In this document: positions 8,750 to 19,319 of the stretch, one piece after another
Layout: every line of letters starts with the position of its first letter
Position numbering within the stretch: the first letter of the stretch is position 1
Source of the DNA: Pseudomonadota bacterium
GTDB lineage: Bacteria > Pseudomonadota > Gammaproteobacteria > Xanthomonadales > SZUA-38
Direction: 5' to 3'
NCBI GenBank assembly: GCA_039033415.1
Contig: JBCCCR010000007.1
Coordinates: 157,587-221,586 of the forward strand
Length of the DNA: 64,000 nt
Notes under the pieces: generated by a model
What the model was told of the DNA's origin: nothing
The model's database searches: none
The model's input: only the letters and a program-made list of their open reading frames with translations
Position numbers and translations under genes: made by a program

Positions 8750-11392
8750 TCAGCCTTCGATTTGTGCCTTCACCCAAGGCACCACGCTGTCGAGCGCCGT
8801 GGCGAGATTGCCGGGCTCGCTGCCACCGGCTTGAGCCATGTCCGGTCGACCACCCCCTTTACCACCCACCTGTGCAGCCACGTGATTCACGAGATCACCC
8901 GCCTTGACCCGGTCGGTGGTATCAGCGGTTACGCCGGCCGCAAGCTGCACCTTCGCGTCGTCAGCCACGGCGAGCACAATTGCCGCGGTCTGAAGCTTGT
9001 CTTTCAGCTTGTCGACCATTTGCCGTAACTCCTGCGGCTTAACCCCCTCCAGCCGGGCTGCCACAACCTTGATGCCACCGACATCAACGGCCTGCTCAGA
9101 CAGATCACCGCCCGCTTTGCTCGCCAGACTCGCACGAGCGGCAGCCAGCGCTTTTTCCAGCTCGCGCGACTTCTCCATAATCTGCCGCACCTTCGCCGGC
9201 ACGTCCGCCGCGGAGCCTTTAACCAATGATGCCGCCTCACTGAGCGCGGCCTCCTGGCTCGCAACATAGTCGAGCGCGCCGTCGCCGGTCACCGCCTCGA
9301 TACGCCGAACACCCGCCGCGATCCCCGATTCGCTCACGATCTTGAGCAGACCGATATCCCCCACCCGCTGGACGTGCGTACCGCCGCAAAGCTCGATGGA
9401 GAAATCGCCAAAGCGAAGCACGCGAACCTCGTCGCCATATTTCTCGCCGAACAGCGCCATGGCGCCGGTTTCGAGCGCCTGGTCAAAGCTCATCAGGTTG
9501 ACGTCCGCGGCAGCGTTAGCCCGAATCTCCCGATTCACCATGCGTTCAAGCTGCAGGATCTCGTCGGGCGTCACCGGTTCAAAATGCGAGAAATCAAAGC
9601 GGAGCCTGTCTGGCGCCACCAACGATCCCTTCTGCTCCACGTGCTCCCCCAGCACCTGTCGCAACGCCGCGTGCAGCAGGTGCGTTCCGCTGTGGTTCAG
9701 GACAATGGCTTCGCGGCGTGCCACGTCGATACTGGCGTTAACCACTTGCCCCACGGACAGCTCACCCGATTTCAGCCTGCCGATATGCGCGTGGTGCACA
9801 CCGGCCAGTTTCTGGGTGTCGTCAACGGTAAAAACCAGTCCGTCACCGGTCAGAGCGCCCTGATCACCGACCTGTCCACCCGATTCGGCATAAAACGGCG
9901 TCTGGGTCAAAAAGACCGTCGCTTCCACGTCACCGGCGACGCGTGCCACCGACCGACCGTCCACCATCAAGCCGGTCACCTGCGCGGAAACCCCTTCCAG
10001 GTGCTGGTAGCCCAAAAACTCTGGCGCCGGTAGGTTGGCCAGCAGCTCGCCGTCCACGGCGCCGCCGGTCTTAAACTGGCTGGCGGCCTGGGATTGTTTG
10101 CGCTGCACGTCCATAGCGGCATCGAAGCCCGGCTGATCCACCGTCAGGCCTCGCTCGCGGGCCACATCGGCAGTCAGGTCCACAGGAAAACCGTAGGTGT
10201 CGTAGAGTTTGAAGGCGGTGTCTCCTGGAATCTGCTCGCCCGAGAGCCCAGCAATGGCGTCGTCCAGCAGCTTCATGCCGTTTTCGAGCGTTTCGGAGAA
10301 GCGCTCTTCTTCGGTTGTCAGCACACGCTGAACGAAGGCCACCTTGGCGCGGAGTTCCGGGTACGCTTCGCCCATCTGCGCGTCGAGCGCTGGCACCAGC
10401 GCGGCAAAGAAGGGCCCTTTCTGACCCAGCTTATAGCCGTGCCGAATCGCGCGCCGGATGATGCGGCGCAGCACATAGCCGCGACCCTCGTTAGCCGGCA
10501 GTACGCCGTCGACAATGAGAAACGCGCAGGCGCGAATGTGGTCGGCGATGACCTTCAGCGAGTTGTCGTCCCGATCATCGGTGTCGGTGAGCTCCGCCGC
10601 AGCGGTGATCAGGACCTGAAAGGTGTCCGTTTCGTAGTTGGAGTGTTTGCCCTGCAGAATCGCCGCCAGGCGCTCCAGCCCCATGCCCGTGTCCACACAG
10701 GGTTTGGGCAGCGGCCGCATCTCGCCGCTGGCGTCGCGGTCGAACTGCATGAATACCAGATTCCAGATCTCGATAAAGCGATCGCCGTCTTCATCCGCTG
10801 ACCCCGGCGGGCCGCCGGCCACATGATCTCCGTGGTCATAAAAAATCTCTGAGCACGGACCGCACGGCCCGGTGTCGCCCATGGCCCAGAAGTTGTCGCT
10901 CTCAAAAGGCTTGCCCCCGGGCTTATCGCCGATGCGTAGGACCTTATCCGGCGATATGCCCATCTTGCCGGTCCATAGATCAAACGCCTCGTCATCGCTT
11001 TCATACACGGTGACCAGCAGCTTTTCTTCCGGAAGCTTGAGCACCTCCGTCAGGAACTGCCAAGCGTAGGCGATCGCTTCCTCTTTGAAATAGTCGCCGA
11101 AGCTGAAATTGCCCAGCATTTCAAAGAACGTGTGATGCCGCGCGGTGTAGCCCACCTCGTCCAAATCGTTGTGCTTGCCTCCGGCCCGCACGCAGCGCTG
11201 CGACGAGACCGCCCGCTGGTACGGTCGCTGCTCCGCGCCCAGAAACACGTCTTTGAATTGCACCATGCCGGCGTTGGTGAACAGCAAGGTAGGGTCGTTG
11301 GCGGGCACCAGCGGGCTGCTGGCCACCACCTGATGTTCGTGCTCGGCAAAAAATTGAATAAAGCTGGCCCGAAGGTCGGAGCTACTGGTCAT
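8750..11392 (-). CDS. alaS: Alanyl-tRNA synthetase
   Basis: Full-length AlaRS of 880 residues (E. coli 876). Order: class II catalytic core at the N-terminus ([25 protein letters not shown]), tRNA-recognition domain, editing domain with HSGTHLLHA and CGGTHV zinc motifs, and a C-terminal DHHA1-type C-Ala domain with GGKGGGRPD. It charges tRNA-Ala and clears mis-charged Ser/Gly. It is 15 bp behind recX in a recA-recX-alaS run, the order seen in many gammaproteobacteria. Confidence 0.97.
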   Translation of the reverse strand: MTSSSDLRASFIQFFAEHEHQVVASSPLVPANDPTLLFTNAGMVQFKDVFLGAEQRPYQRAVSSQRCVRAGGKHNDLDEVGYTARHHTFFEMLGNFSFGDYFKEEAIAYAWQFLTEVLKLPEEKLLVTVYESDDEAFDLWTGKMGISPDKVLRIGDKPGGKPFESDNFWAMGDTGPCGPCSEIFYDHGDHVAGGPPGSADEDGDRFIEIWNLVFMQFDRDASGEMRPLPKPCVDTGMGLERLAAILQGKHSNYETDTFQVLITAAAELTDTDDRDDNSLKVIADHIRACAFLIVDGVLPANEGRGYVLRRIIRRAIRHGYKLGQKGPFFAALVPALDAQMGEAYPELRAKVAFVQRVLTTEEERFSETLENGMKLLDDAIAGLSGEQIPGDTAFKLYDTYGFPVDLTADVARERGLTVDQPGFDAAMDVQRKQSQAASQFKTGGAVDGELLANLPAPEFLGYQHLEGVSAQVTGLMVDGRSVARVAGDVEATVFLTQTPFYAESGGQVGDQGALTGDGLVFTVDDTQKLAGVHHAHIGRLKSGELSVGQVVNASIDVARREAIVLNHSGTHLLHAALRQVLGEHVEQKGSLVAPDRLRFDFSHFEPVTPDEILQLERMVNREIRANAAADVNLMSFDQALETGAMALFGEKYGDEVRVLRFGDFSIELCGGTHVQRVGDIGLLKIVSESGIAAGVRRIEAVTGDGALDYVASQEAALSEAASLVKGSAADVPAKVRQIMEKSRELEKALAAARASLASKAGGDLSEQAVDVGGIKVVAARLEGVKPQELRQMVDKLKDKLQTAAIVLAVADDAKVQLAAGVTADTTDRVKAGDLVNHVAAQVGGKGGGRPDMAQAGGSEPGNLATALDSVVPWVKAQIEG

Positions 11393-11407
11393 GGAACAAT
11401 GATCGGC

Positions 11408-11770
11408 TTATCGGATAACAGTGCGGATGATATCGTGGCTGAAGCCCCGCTGCGCAAGGTATTTTTGCTGCCGGGCCCGCTCTTTGGCGCTCTCCGGCGA
11501 CACGGACTTAAACCGTTTGTGCCACGCCGTCTGCGCCGCTTCCTGCCAGCTTTCCGCCTCCAGCGCCAGGCTCACCAGCGCTGACGGGACGCCCCGCTGC
11601 CGAAGCTCCATCCGCACCCTTTGAGGTCCATAACCCTGCCGCGCCCGCCGTCGACAGAACGCCTCGCTGAAACGCTCGTTGCTGATCAGATCGTTGCGGA
11701 GCAGCCATTCCATGGTGTGCTGCGCCACGTCGCTGGGAAATGCCCCCTGCTGCTCAAGCTTTTGGCGCAT
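11408..11770 (-). CDS. recX: RecX regulator of RecA (likely longer at the N-terminus)
   Basis: RecX caps and disassembles RecA filaments. From the ATG at 11770 the protein has 120 residues with GYGPQRVRMELRQRG and the last repeat KYLAQRGFSHDII, but it lacks most of the first three-helix repeat. In the same frame upstream the expected family sequence continues (RAVGWLSRREY, then ATGEM) as far as the recA stop, with no ATG, GTG or TTG. A CTG at 11900-11902 overlaps the recA TGA, and another lies at 11894-11896 a few bases after GAAGAGG. Initiation at a CTG is therefore likely and would give about 162-164 residues, closer to the usual length. Confidence 0.85.
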   Translation of the reverse strand: MRQKLEQQGAFPSDVAQHTMEWLLRNDLISNERFSEAFCRRRARQGYGPQRVRMELRQRGVPSALVSLALEAESWQEAAQTAWHKRFKSVSPESAKERARQQKYLAQRGFSHDIIRTVIR

Positions 11771-11898
11771 CTCGCCGGTGGCATACTCCCGGCGAGATAA
11801 CCAACCGACCGCCCGATGCCTGGCCTGACGAAACGCTTCGTCAAACTCGGCTTCCGGATTGGTCTCAGAACGCTGCTGCGGTACCTCGTCCGACAGCT

Positions 11899-12933
<1,035 letters not shown>

Positions 12934-13029
12934 TGATACCTCGAAACTGTGGTGGGGGGTTGGCGGGAAAGCGTGTCATTATCCCACAGCCCTTCAGTTT
13001 TGGGTATCAGTCAACCTCCGGTAAAAACG

Positions 13030-13533
13030 TCAGTTTTCGCTCAGATGCCGGGTCAGCGCCTGCTGTAAGTGATTGAATGCAAAGGCGACCGACTGGCGCC
13101 TGACCTGTTCTCGGTCGCCGTCGAAGCGACACCTTTCCGCCCAGCAGCGGCCAGCCAGGAAAAAACCAAACCAGACCAGCCCCACCGGCTTTTCTTCGCT
13201 GCCGCCACCGGGGCCGGCCACGCCGCTGACGGCGATGGCGGCATCGCAGGCGCCAAGGGCCGCCGCCCCCTGCGCCATGGCCCGCACAACCGGCTCGCTC
13301 ACGGCACCATGCGCGGCTAGCACCGCTTCCTCCACACCCAGCAAGCGCGTCTTGAGCGCATTGCTGTAGGAGACCACCCCGCCCTCAAACCAGTCGGAGC
13401 TGCCCGCCAGGTCGGTGGCGGCCTTGGCCATCCAGCCCCCGGTGCAGGATTCGGCGGTCATCAGCCGGATGCGCGCCTCTTGCAGCGAGCCGGAGAGCCT
13501 GCGGGCATATTCGGAAAGCGACGGTTCCTGCAT
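13030..13533 (-). CDS. pncC: Nicotinamide-nucleotide amidohydrolase (CinA C-terminal family)
   Basis: A 167-residue stand-alone CinA-C domain that deamidates nicotinamide mononucleotide to nicotinate mononucleotide in NAD salvage. Marks: TAESCTGGWMAKAATD (ESCTGG, catalytic Ser), SDWFEGGVVSYSN, and GVAGPGGGSEEKPVG. The length matches E. coli PncC (165). Placement immediately upstream of recA is the standard arrangement in gammaproteobacteria. It diverges from mutS. Confidence 0.93.
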   Translation of the reverse strand: MQEPSLSEYARRLSGSLQEARIRLMTAESCTGGWMAKAATDLAGSSDWFEGGVVSYSNALKTRLLGVEEAVLAAHGAVSEPVVRAMAQGAAALGACDAAIAVSGVAGPGGGSEEKPVGLVWFGFFLAGRCWAERCRFDGDREQVRRQSVAFAFNHLQQALTRHLSEN

Positions 13534-13616
13534 GATCGGGTGCCTCCTGGGGGCCGCTTACTGTACACTTTCGCCTCCCCGATCCGAAGACTGACAGGCC
13601 CCGCCCGACGTCCACT

Positions 13617-16235
13617 ATGCCCTCCACAGCGACCCAAAAACCGGCCGCGAACACCGCCGGTCACACGCCGCTGATGAAGCAGTATCTGGCGATCAAGGCC
13701 GAGTTTCCCGACATTCTGCTGCTCTTTCGTATGGGGGACTTCTACGAGGTGTTCTTCGAGGACGCTCGGCGCGCCGCCAGCTTGCTCGATATCACGCTGA
13801 CCAAACGTGGCGTATCGCCGGACGGCCAGCCCATTCCGATGGCAGGCGTGCCGTATCACGCGGTGGACAACTACCTCGCCCGGCTGATCCGTCTGGGTGA
13901 GTCCGCTGCCATCTGCGAACAGGTTGGCGACCCGAATACCGCGAAAGGGCCCGTCGAGCGCAAGGTTGTCCGGGTCGTCACGCCGGGGACCGTCACCGAC
14001 GAAGCGCTGCTGCCAGACCGGCAGGACAACTTTCTGCTGGCCGTTGCGGGGAGCAACCCAATCGGCCTGGCTTGGCTGGACATGGCGAGCGGACGCTTTC
14101 ATTTGATGGAGGTTCCGGATCAGGAGGCGATGCTGGCAGAGCTGGAGCGCCTCGATCCGGCTGAGGTGCTCACCAGCGAAGACGCTTCCCCGCCGAAGCT
14201 GCTGACCCGGGGCCGCGGCCACAGCACCTTGCCGCCATGGCACTTCGAACGCGACGCCGCCGAGCGCGCGCTGTGTGAGCATTTTGCGACGCGCGATCTC
14301 TCGGGCTTCGGCTGCGATGCCTTGAGTGCCGCCCTCGGTGCCGCCGGCGCCCTGCTCCAATACGTCAAACAAACGCAGCGAAGCGCCCTCCCCCACCTGT
14401 CGAGCCTGCGGGTTGAACGGCGCGACAGTCTGCTGGCAATCGACGCCGCCACCCGGCGCAATCTCGAGCTGACCCAGCACCCGGAAGGACGCGATGCACA
14501 TACGCTCGCGGGCGTCCTGGACAGCAGCGTCACCCCCATGGGATCCCGGATGCTGCGCCGCTGGCTCGGCCAGCCGATACGCCGGCAGCAGACGCTGAAA
14601 CTCCGCTATCAGGCCATTGAGGTGCTGCTGATCAACGGTCGCTTCGAATCGCTCCGCGAGGTTCTGCGGGCGGTTGGAGACATCGAACGAATCATCACCC
14701 GGATCGGTCTCAGGAGCGCGCGGCCGCGCGATCTGGCGACCCTGCGCGACGCGCTGGGCTTGCTGCCGGAGCTTGCGCCGCAGCTGGCTGCCCTCGACAG
14801 CCCAAGAATTGCGGAACTGGCCATCGCCACCGCACCCCAGCCGGCGCTTCAGGATTTGCTGACGCGAGCACTGGTGGAAACGCCGCCCGTGCTGATCCGC
14901 GACGGCGGCGTGGTGGCGGAAGGTTTTGACGCTGAGCTCGACGAGCTGCGAAACCTGTCGCGTGACGCCAACCAGTATCTGGACGACCTGGAGCAGCGCG
15001 AGCGAGAGGCCTCCGGCATCGCCACGCTGAAGGTCGGCTACAACCGGGTTCACGGCTATTACCTGGAGGCCGGTCGGCAGTATGCCGATCAGATTCCGGC
15101 GCACTACACCCGGCGCCAGACGCTGAAGGCCGCGGAGCGCTACATCACCGAGGAGCTGAAATCGTTCGAAGACAAGGTGCTGTCGAGCCGCGAGCGGGCG
15201 CTTGCGCGGGAGAAAGCCCTTTACGAAAACCTGCTGGACCAGCTCAACGAAGCGCTTCACGCGCTGGCGGGATGTGCCGAAGCCGTCGCAGAGCTCGACG
15301 TGCTGTGCAGCTTTGCTGAGCGGGCTGAAACCCTCAACTACACCGCGCCGACGTTGGTCGACGAACCCGGCCTGCATATTGTCGATGGCCGACACCCGGT
15401 GGTGGAGGTGGTCTCGGACAAGCCGTTCCAGCCCAACAATTCGATTCTTGAGCCCGGCCGCCACATGCAGATTGTGACCGGACCCAATATGGGCGGTAAA
15501 TCGACCTATATGCGGCAAACGGCCCTGATTGTGCTGCTCGCCCACGTCGGCAGCTTTGTTCCCGCGGCCCGGGCAGAGCTCGGGCCTGTGGATCGCATCT
15601 TCACCCGCATCGGCGCGGGTGACGACCTCACGCGCGGCCATTCAACGTTTATGGTGGAGATGACCGAAACCGCCAACATCCTGCATCACGCCACCGATCG
15701 CAGCCTGGTGCTGATGGATGAGATTGGCCGGGGCACCAGCACCTACGACGGACTGGCGCTTGCCCGAGCTGTTGCCGAGTCTCTCGCCCAGACCCGTGCG
15801 TTGACCCTCTTTGCCACGCATTACTTCGAGCTCACCAGCCTGCCCGAGCTGCTTGAGGGCGTGGTCAACGTCCACCTCGACGCCGCTGAACATGGCGACA
15901 GCATCGTGTTCCTGCACACCGTCAAGCAGGGGCCAGCCAACCGCAGCTACGGGCTGCAGGTTGCGGCGCTCGCCGGTATCAACGCCGCGGTGGTGGCCCG
16001 TGCCCGGACCCTGCTGTCGGAGCTGGAAGCGGGCGCCATTGACGCGGCCCAAGGCCGTTCTCAGCAGCTGTCGCTTTTTGCCTCGACGCCCACGCAGGCC
16101 GCAGAACCGCCAGCGCCGGATAAGCGTGCTGTCGATCCGCTGCGAGAAACGCTCCAGGAAACCGATCCCGATCAGCTCACCCCGCGGCAGGCCCTGGAGC
16201 TGCTCTACCAGCTTGTGGACCAGGCCAAAGACTGA
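13617..16235 (+). CDS. mutS: DNA mismatch repair ATPase MutS
   Basis: 872 residues (E. coli 853). The N-terminal mismatch-recognition domain includes the Phe-x-Glu motif in [11 protein letters not shown]. Connector, lever and clamp domains follow. The ABC-type ATPase has Walker [10 protein letters not shown] near residues 621-629 and Walker [18 protein letters not shown]-terminal helical segment ([25 protein letters not shown]) matches the tetramer/beta-clamp region. It is divergent from pncC. No mutL is present in the window. Confidence 0.97.
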   Translation: MPSTATQKPAANTAGHTPLMKQYLAIKAEFPDILLLFRMGDFYEVFFEDARRAASLLDITLTKRGVSPDGQPIPMAGVPYHAVDNYLARLIRLGESAAICEQVGDPNTAKGPVERKVVRVVTPGTVTDEALLPDRQDNFLLAVAGSNPIGLAWLDMASGRFHLMEVPDQEAMLAELERLDPAEVLTSEDASPPKLLTRGRGHSTLPPWHFERDAAERALCEHFATRDLSGFGCDALSAALGAAGALLQYVKQTQRSALPHLSSLRVERRDSLLAIDAATRRNLELTQHPEGRDAHTLAGVLDSSVTPMGSRMLRRWLGQPIRRQQTLKLRYQAIEVLLINGRFESLREVLRAVGDIERIITRIGLRSARPRDLATLRDALGLLPELAPQLAALDSPRIAELAIATAPQPALQDLLTRALVETPPVLIRDGGVVAEGFDAELDELRNLSRDANQYLDDLEQREREASGIATLKVGYNRVHGYYLEAGRQYADQIPAHYTRRQTLKAAERYITEELKSFEDKVLSSRERALAREKALYENLLDQLNEALHALAGCAEAVAELDVLCSFAERAETLNYTAPTLVDEPGLHIVDGRHPVVEVVSDKPFQPNNSILEPGRHMQIVTGPNMGGKSTYMRQTALIVLLAHVGSFVPAARAELGPVDRIFTRIGAGDDLTRGHSTFMVEMTETANILHHATDRSLVLMDEIGRGTSTYDGLALARAVAESLAQTRALTLFATHYFELTSLPELLEGVVNVHLDAAEHGDSIVFLHTVKQGPANRSYGLQVAALAGINAAVVARARTLLSELEAGAIDAAQGRSQQLSLFASTPTQAAEPPAPDKRAVDPLRETLQETDPDQLTPRQALELLYQLVDQAKD

Positions 16236-16329
16236 CGAGACACGTCGCAACCCCTTGCGGTGCGATACACTAGCGGGCTTACGCGAACACCGCCGTCCGG
16301 GGCGCCACCCACAACACTCGAGGCAAGCA

Positions 16330-17529
16330 ATGAGCGAAGACATTCTGGTATTTGCAGACCCGGAAGAGGTCAAGAAAGAACTGGCGATGACGCCCCCGGA
16401 GTCAGTGCAGGCGGAAACCGGGGCCGACCCCGAACTCGAAAAACAGGCCGACGCTCTGGTCGAAAAGATTCTGGCCATGGATCCCGCCAGCGATGCGGCC
16501 ACCAACGCCAAAAACGCCATCGAGAACATGGGCATGGATCTCCAGGAGAAAGCATCCAACCGTAGCGCCATGCTGCAGGAGCCCATTCGCAAACTGACGG
16601 CGCGGGCCGACGACGGCGGTGAGGTGGCCAATGCGCTGGTCGATCTGAAGCTGCAGGTCGAGGAACTCGATCCGGGCAAAGTCGACCTGGAGCCCGGCTG
16701 GTTTGCGCGGCTGCTGGGCATGATTCCAGGCGTTGGAACGCCAATCAAACGCTATTTCACCAAGTTCGAGTCTTCGCAGACCGTCATCGACGCCATCATC
16801 CGGTCGATGGAGGACGGTAAGGAACAGCTGGTCAAAGACAACACCACGCTGGCAGAAGACCAGAAGTTCATGCGGGACGTTACCCGCAAGCTCGAAAAGG
16901 CCATCAAGGTGGCTCAGCTGCTGGACGCCAAGCTGACGCACCGCGTGGAACGCGAGCTGACGGGTTCACCCGACCGGGCGCGGTTCATCCAGGAGGAGCT
17001 GCAGTTCCCGCTGCGTCAACGGATCATGGACCTGCAGCAGCAGCTCGCCGTCAACCAGCAGGGCATCGTCACCCTGGAAGTGGTGATGCGCAATAACAAG
17101 GAGCTGGTGCGCGGCGTTAACCGGGCGCGACACGTCACCGTCAACGCGCTGCAGGTGGCGGTCACGCTCGCGGTGGCGCTGGCCAATCAGAAGATTGTGT
17201 TGGACAAGGTGCAGGCGGTGAACGAGACCACCTCCGATCTGATTGCGGGCACGGCCGAGCGGCTGCGCCAGCAGGGCACCGAAATCCACAAGCAGGCGTC
17301 GTCATCCCAGATTGACATGGATGCGCTCAAGAAAGCCTTTACCGACATCCACGCTGCGCTGGATGATATTTCGGCCTATCGCCAGGAAGCGCTGCCCAAG
17401 ATGGCGGCCACCATCAAAGAAATGGACGTCATGACGGCCGCCGGCGAGAAAAAGATTCAGGAGATGGAGCGAGCCGAAATCGCCGCCGAGGACGTCTTCG
17501 AGATCATCCCGGACGACGAGAACTTCTAG
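16330..17529 (+). CDS. TelA/KlaA-like 'toxic anion resistance' protein
   Basis: A 399-residue soluble helical protein of the TelA family (PF05816), named for plasmid tellurite resistance; its molecular function is unsettled. I chose the ATG at 16330, preceded by GAGG, not the long open frame running back through mutS. Visible family features: FARLLGMIPGVGTPIKRYF in the first third, then long coiled-coil stretches (TTLAEDQKFMRDVTRKL; QQLAVNQQGIVTLEVVM) and a C-terminal acidic tail. It stands 94 bp after mutS with no XpaC/YceG or Ter partners nearby, so a specific tellurite role is not supported by context. Confidence 0.8.
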   Translation: MSEDILVFADPEEVKKELAMTPPESVQAETGADPELEKQADALVEKILAMDPASDAATNAKNAIENMGMDLQEKASNRSAMLQEPIRKLTARADDGGEVANALVDLKLQVEELDPGKVDLEPGWFARLLGMIPGVGTPIKRYFTKFESSQTVIDAIIRSMEDGKEQLVKDNTTLAEDQKFMRDVTRKLEKAIKVAQLLDAKLTHRVERELTGSPDRARFIQEELQFPLRQRIMDLQQQLAVNQQGIVTLEVVMRNNKELVRGVNRARHVTVNALQVAVTLAVALANQKIVLDKVQAVNETTSDLIAGTAERLRQQGTEIHKQASSSQIDMDALKKAFTDIHAALDDISAYRQEALPKMAATIKEMDVMTAAGEKKIQEMERAEIAAEDVFEIIPDDENF

Positions 17530-17626
17530 GCGTCGCGCTGCCAGGATCGCGGCATACCCGCAACGCATTAGCGGGCCTCGGGGTCTCCTAGTAGTCGAGC
17601 TCAGTAGCTACCGGGAGGACCTTGCC

Positions 17627-19309
17627 ATGTCAAAGACCGTCGCTGTCGCCAGTCTTTCATTTTTTTGTCGCGTCGTCGCTGCCGCCTGCCTAGCAACCGC
17701 GTGCCTTGCGGCGCCGATAACGGTTGCGGCTCAGTCACAGGTTCAGAGCACAATCAGCGCGGTGACGGTCTATCCGCGGGGCTCGGAGATCACCCGGCGC
17801 GCCAGCGTCAGATTGGAGGCCGGCAGTCAGACCATCGTATTAGTCGGGCTCTCGCCCCTGATTGATGAGCGGCAGCTCAACATGTCGGTCAGCACAAGTG
17901 GGGTTGAGCTGGGTGATATCCGGCTCAGCAGCGTGGAACAGGTCGATACCGCAAACGTTGACGCCAATCGACTTGAGGCAAAGCTGACAGCGATTCGAGA
18001 CGACATCGCCGCACTGAACGACGCGATCGCCACCGCACGGCTGCAGCTCCAGCTGCTGGAAAGTGTCGCCAAGGGCCCCTCCGATGTGGGAGCCGGGACG
18101 CGCTCAGGCAACGCAACAGATCTCGCGGCAACCGTCGATTATCTCGGCGAAGGCGCCAGCCGTGCCTATCAGGCTATCCGCGATCACCAGCGAGAACAGC
18201 GGGAGCTCAAAGCTCGCGAAAATCAGCTGGAACGCGACCTGGCCAAAGCGCAGGAACAGGAGCGCCGGTACGCTCAGCTGGAGGTTGGCCTGTACTCCCC
18301 AACACTGGTAGAAACCACGCTGGAGCTACAGTATTTTTTCGAACGAGCTGGCTGGCAACCGACCTATGAAGCCAGGCTGGACAGCAGCCAGCCTGAGCTC
18401 GCGCTGATTCAGAAAGCCCGCGTTTACCAGGCCAGCAACGAGCCCTGGGATTCAGTGGCGCTAACGCTCGCTACGAGCCGTCCGGGCGGCGAGCTTCAGG
18501 CGCCGAATGTCGGCAGTGAGACACTTGAGCTACAAGATCCAATGGCCGCGGTACGTGCGCCGTCGGCCGTATTGGAGGAAGTAACCGTAACGGGGGGCCG
18601 GAGAACGAGCCCAAGGAATCTCAGACAAAAACCAGACCTGGATCGCGCCCCTGTTGATATGGACGCCGGCAACTTTGCTACCAGCTACCGGCTTTCCGGC
18701 CGCGTGAGCATCGGCAACCGCCGCGACGACAGTAGCGTTTTCGAGCTGACGCGGTTTGAGGTGGAGCCGAAACTGATCACCACCGTTGTACCGCGTTCGT
18801 CCCTGACCGCTTTTTTGACGGCGCGTTTTGTCTATACCGGCCCTGCCAGACTGGCCGGCGGCGACCTGCGTATCTTCGTCGATGGGCGCTACAGTGGGGT
18901 GACTCGTATCAGTGCACTGAATCGAAACGCGGATGTCGTTCTACCCATGGGCGTGGACCCCAGCATCGAACTGAAGGTCAACGACCAGTTCGGTGCGAGC
19001 AGGGACCAAGGTTTGCTCGGCAAACGTCGACAGGAGAGCACCGATTACCTGTTCACATTGGTCAACCGACGCGACGGTGAGTCACAGGTTGAGGTACTTG
19101 ACCGAATTCCAGTGGCGGTGGATCGCAGCGTCAAGGTGAGCGTCCCGGACACCGCAACCGAGCCCGCCGCGACGGACATCGATGATCTTGGCGGTGTTTT
19201 GGCTTGGCGCAAAACGCTGGGCAGAAACGAAACGTGGACCATCCGACACCAGTACAGCATCACCTACCCCGCCGACCAGGAGCTGGTGCGGCGAGTCATT
19301 CGGAACTAG
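17627..19309 (+). CDS. Secreted DUF4139 / MuiA-family protein
   Basis: 560 residues with a Sec signal peptide (cleavage likely after VAAQ near residue 37), then a DUF4140-like N-terminal strand (AVTVYPRGSEITRR), a coiled coil (residues about 105-225) and a C-terminal DUF4139 beta domain (WQPTYEARLD onward; ending TIRHQYSITYPADQELVRR). Homologues are annotated as mucoidy-inhibitor MuiA-like; the function is unknown. An internal stretch near residues 316-326 reads LEEVTVTGGRR, which resembles the TonB-box/plug start of TonB-dependent receptors and is out of place here. Strong SD GGGAGG before the ATG. Convergent with the next gene. Confidence 0.82.
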   Translation: MSKTVAVASLSFFCRVVAAACLATACLAAPITVAAQSQVQSTISAVTVYPRGSEITRRASVRLEAGSQTIVLVGLSPLIDERQLNMSVSTSGVELGDIRLSSVEQVDTANVDANRLEAKLTAIRDDIAALNDAIATARLQLQLLESVAKGPSDVGAGTRSGNATDLAATVDYLGEGASRAYQAIRDHQREQRELKARENQLERDLAKAQEQERRYAQLEVGLYSPTLVETTLELQYFFERAGWQPTYEARLDSSQPELALIQKARVYQASNEPWDSVALTLATSRPGGELQAPNVGSETLELQDPMAAVRAPSAVLEEVTVTGGRRTSPRNLRQKPDLDRAPVDMDAGNFATSYRLSGRVSIGNRRDDSSVFELTRFEVEPKLITTVVPRSSLTAFLTARFVYTGPARLAGGDLRIFVDGRYSGVTRISALNRNADVVLPMGVDPSIELKVNDQFGASRDQGLLGKRRQESTDYLFTLVNRRDGESQVEVLDRIPVAVDRSVKVSVPDTATEPAATDIDDLGGVLAWRKTLGRNETWTIRHQYSITYPADQELVRRVIRN

Positions 19310-19319
19310 CGGGCGCTGC

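Noticed and set aside
12934..13029. LexA (SOS) box in front of recA
   Set aside because: Only CTGT-N9-ACAC is found, which does not fit the E. coli spacing; other LexA motifs could exist but I cannot assign one.
13461..15641. 726-codon open frame antisense to mutS
   Set aside because: mutS is certain on the other strand; the long frame is a GC-rich shadow with no recognisable domain.
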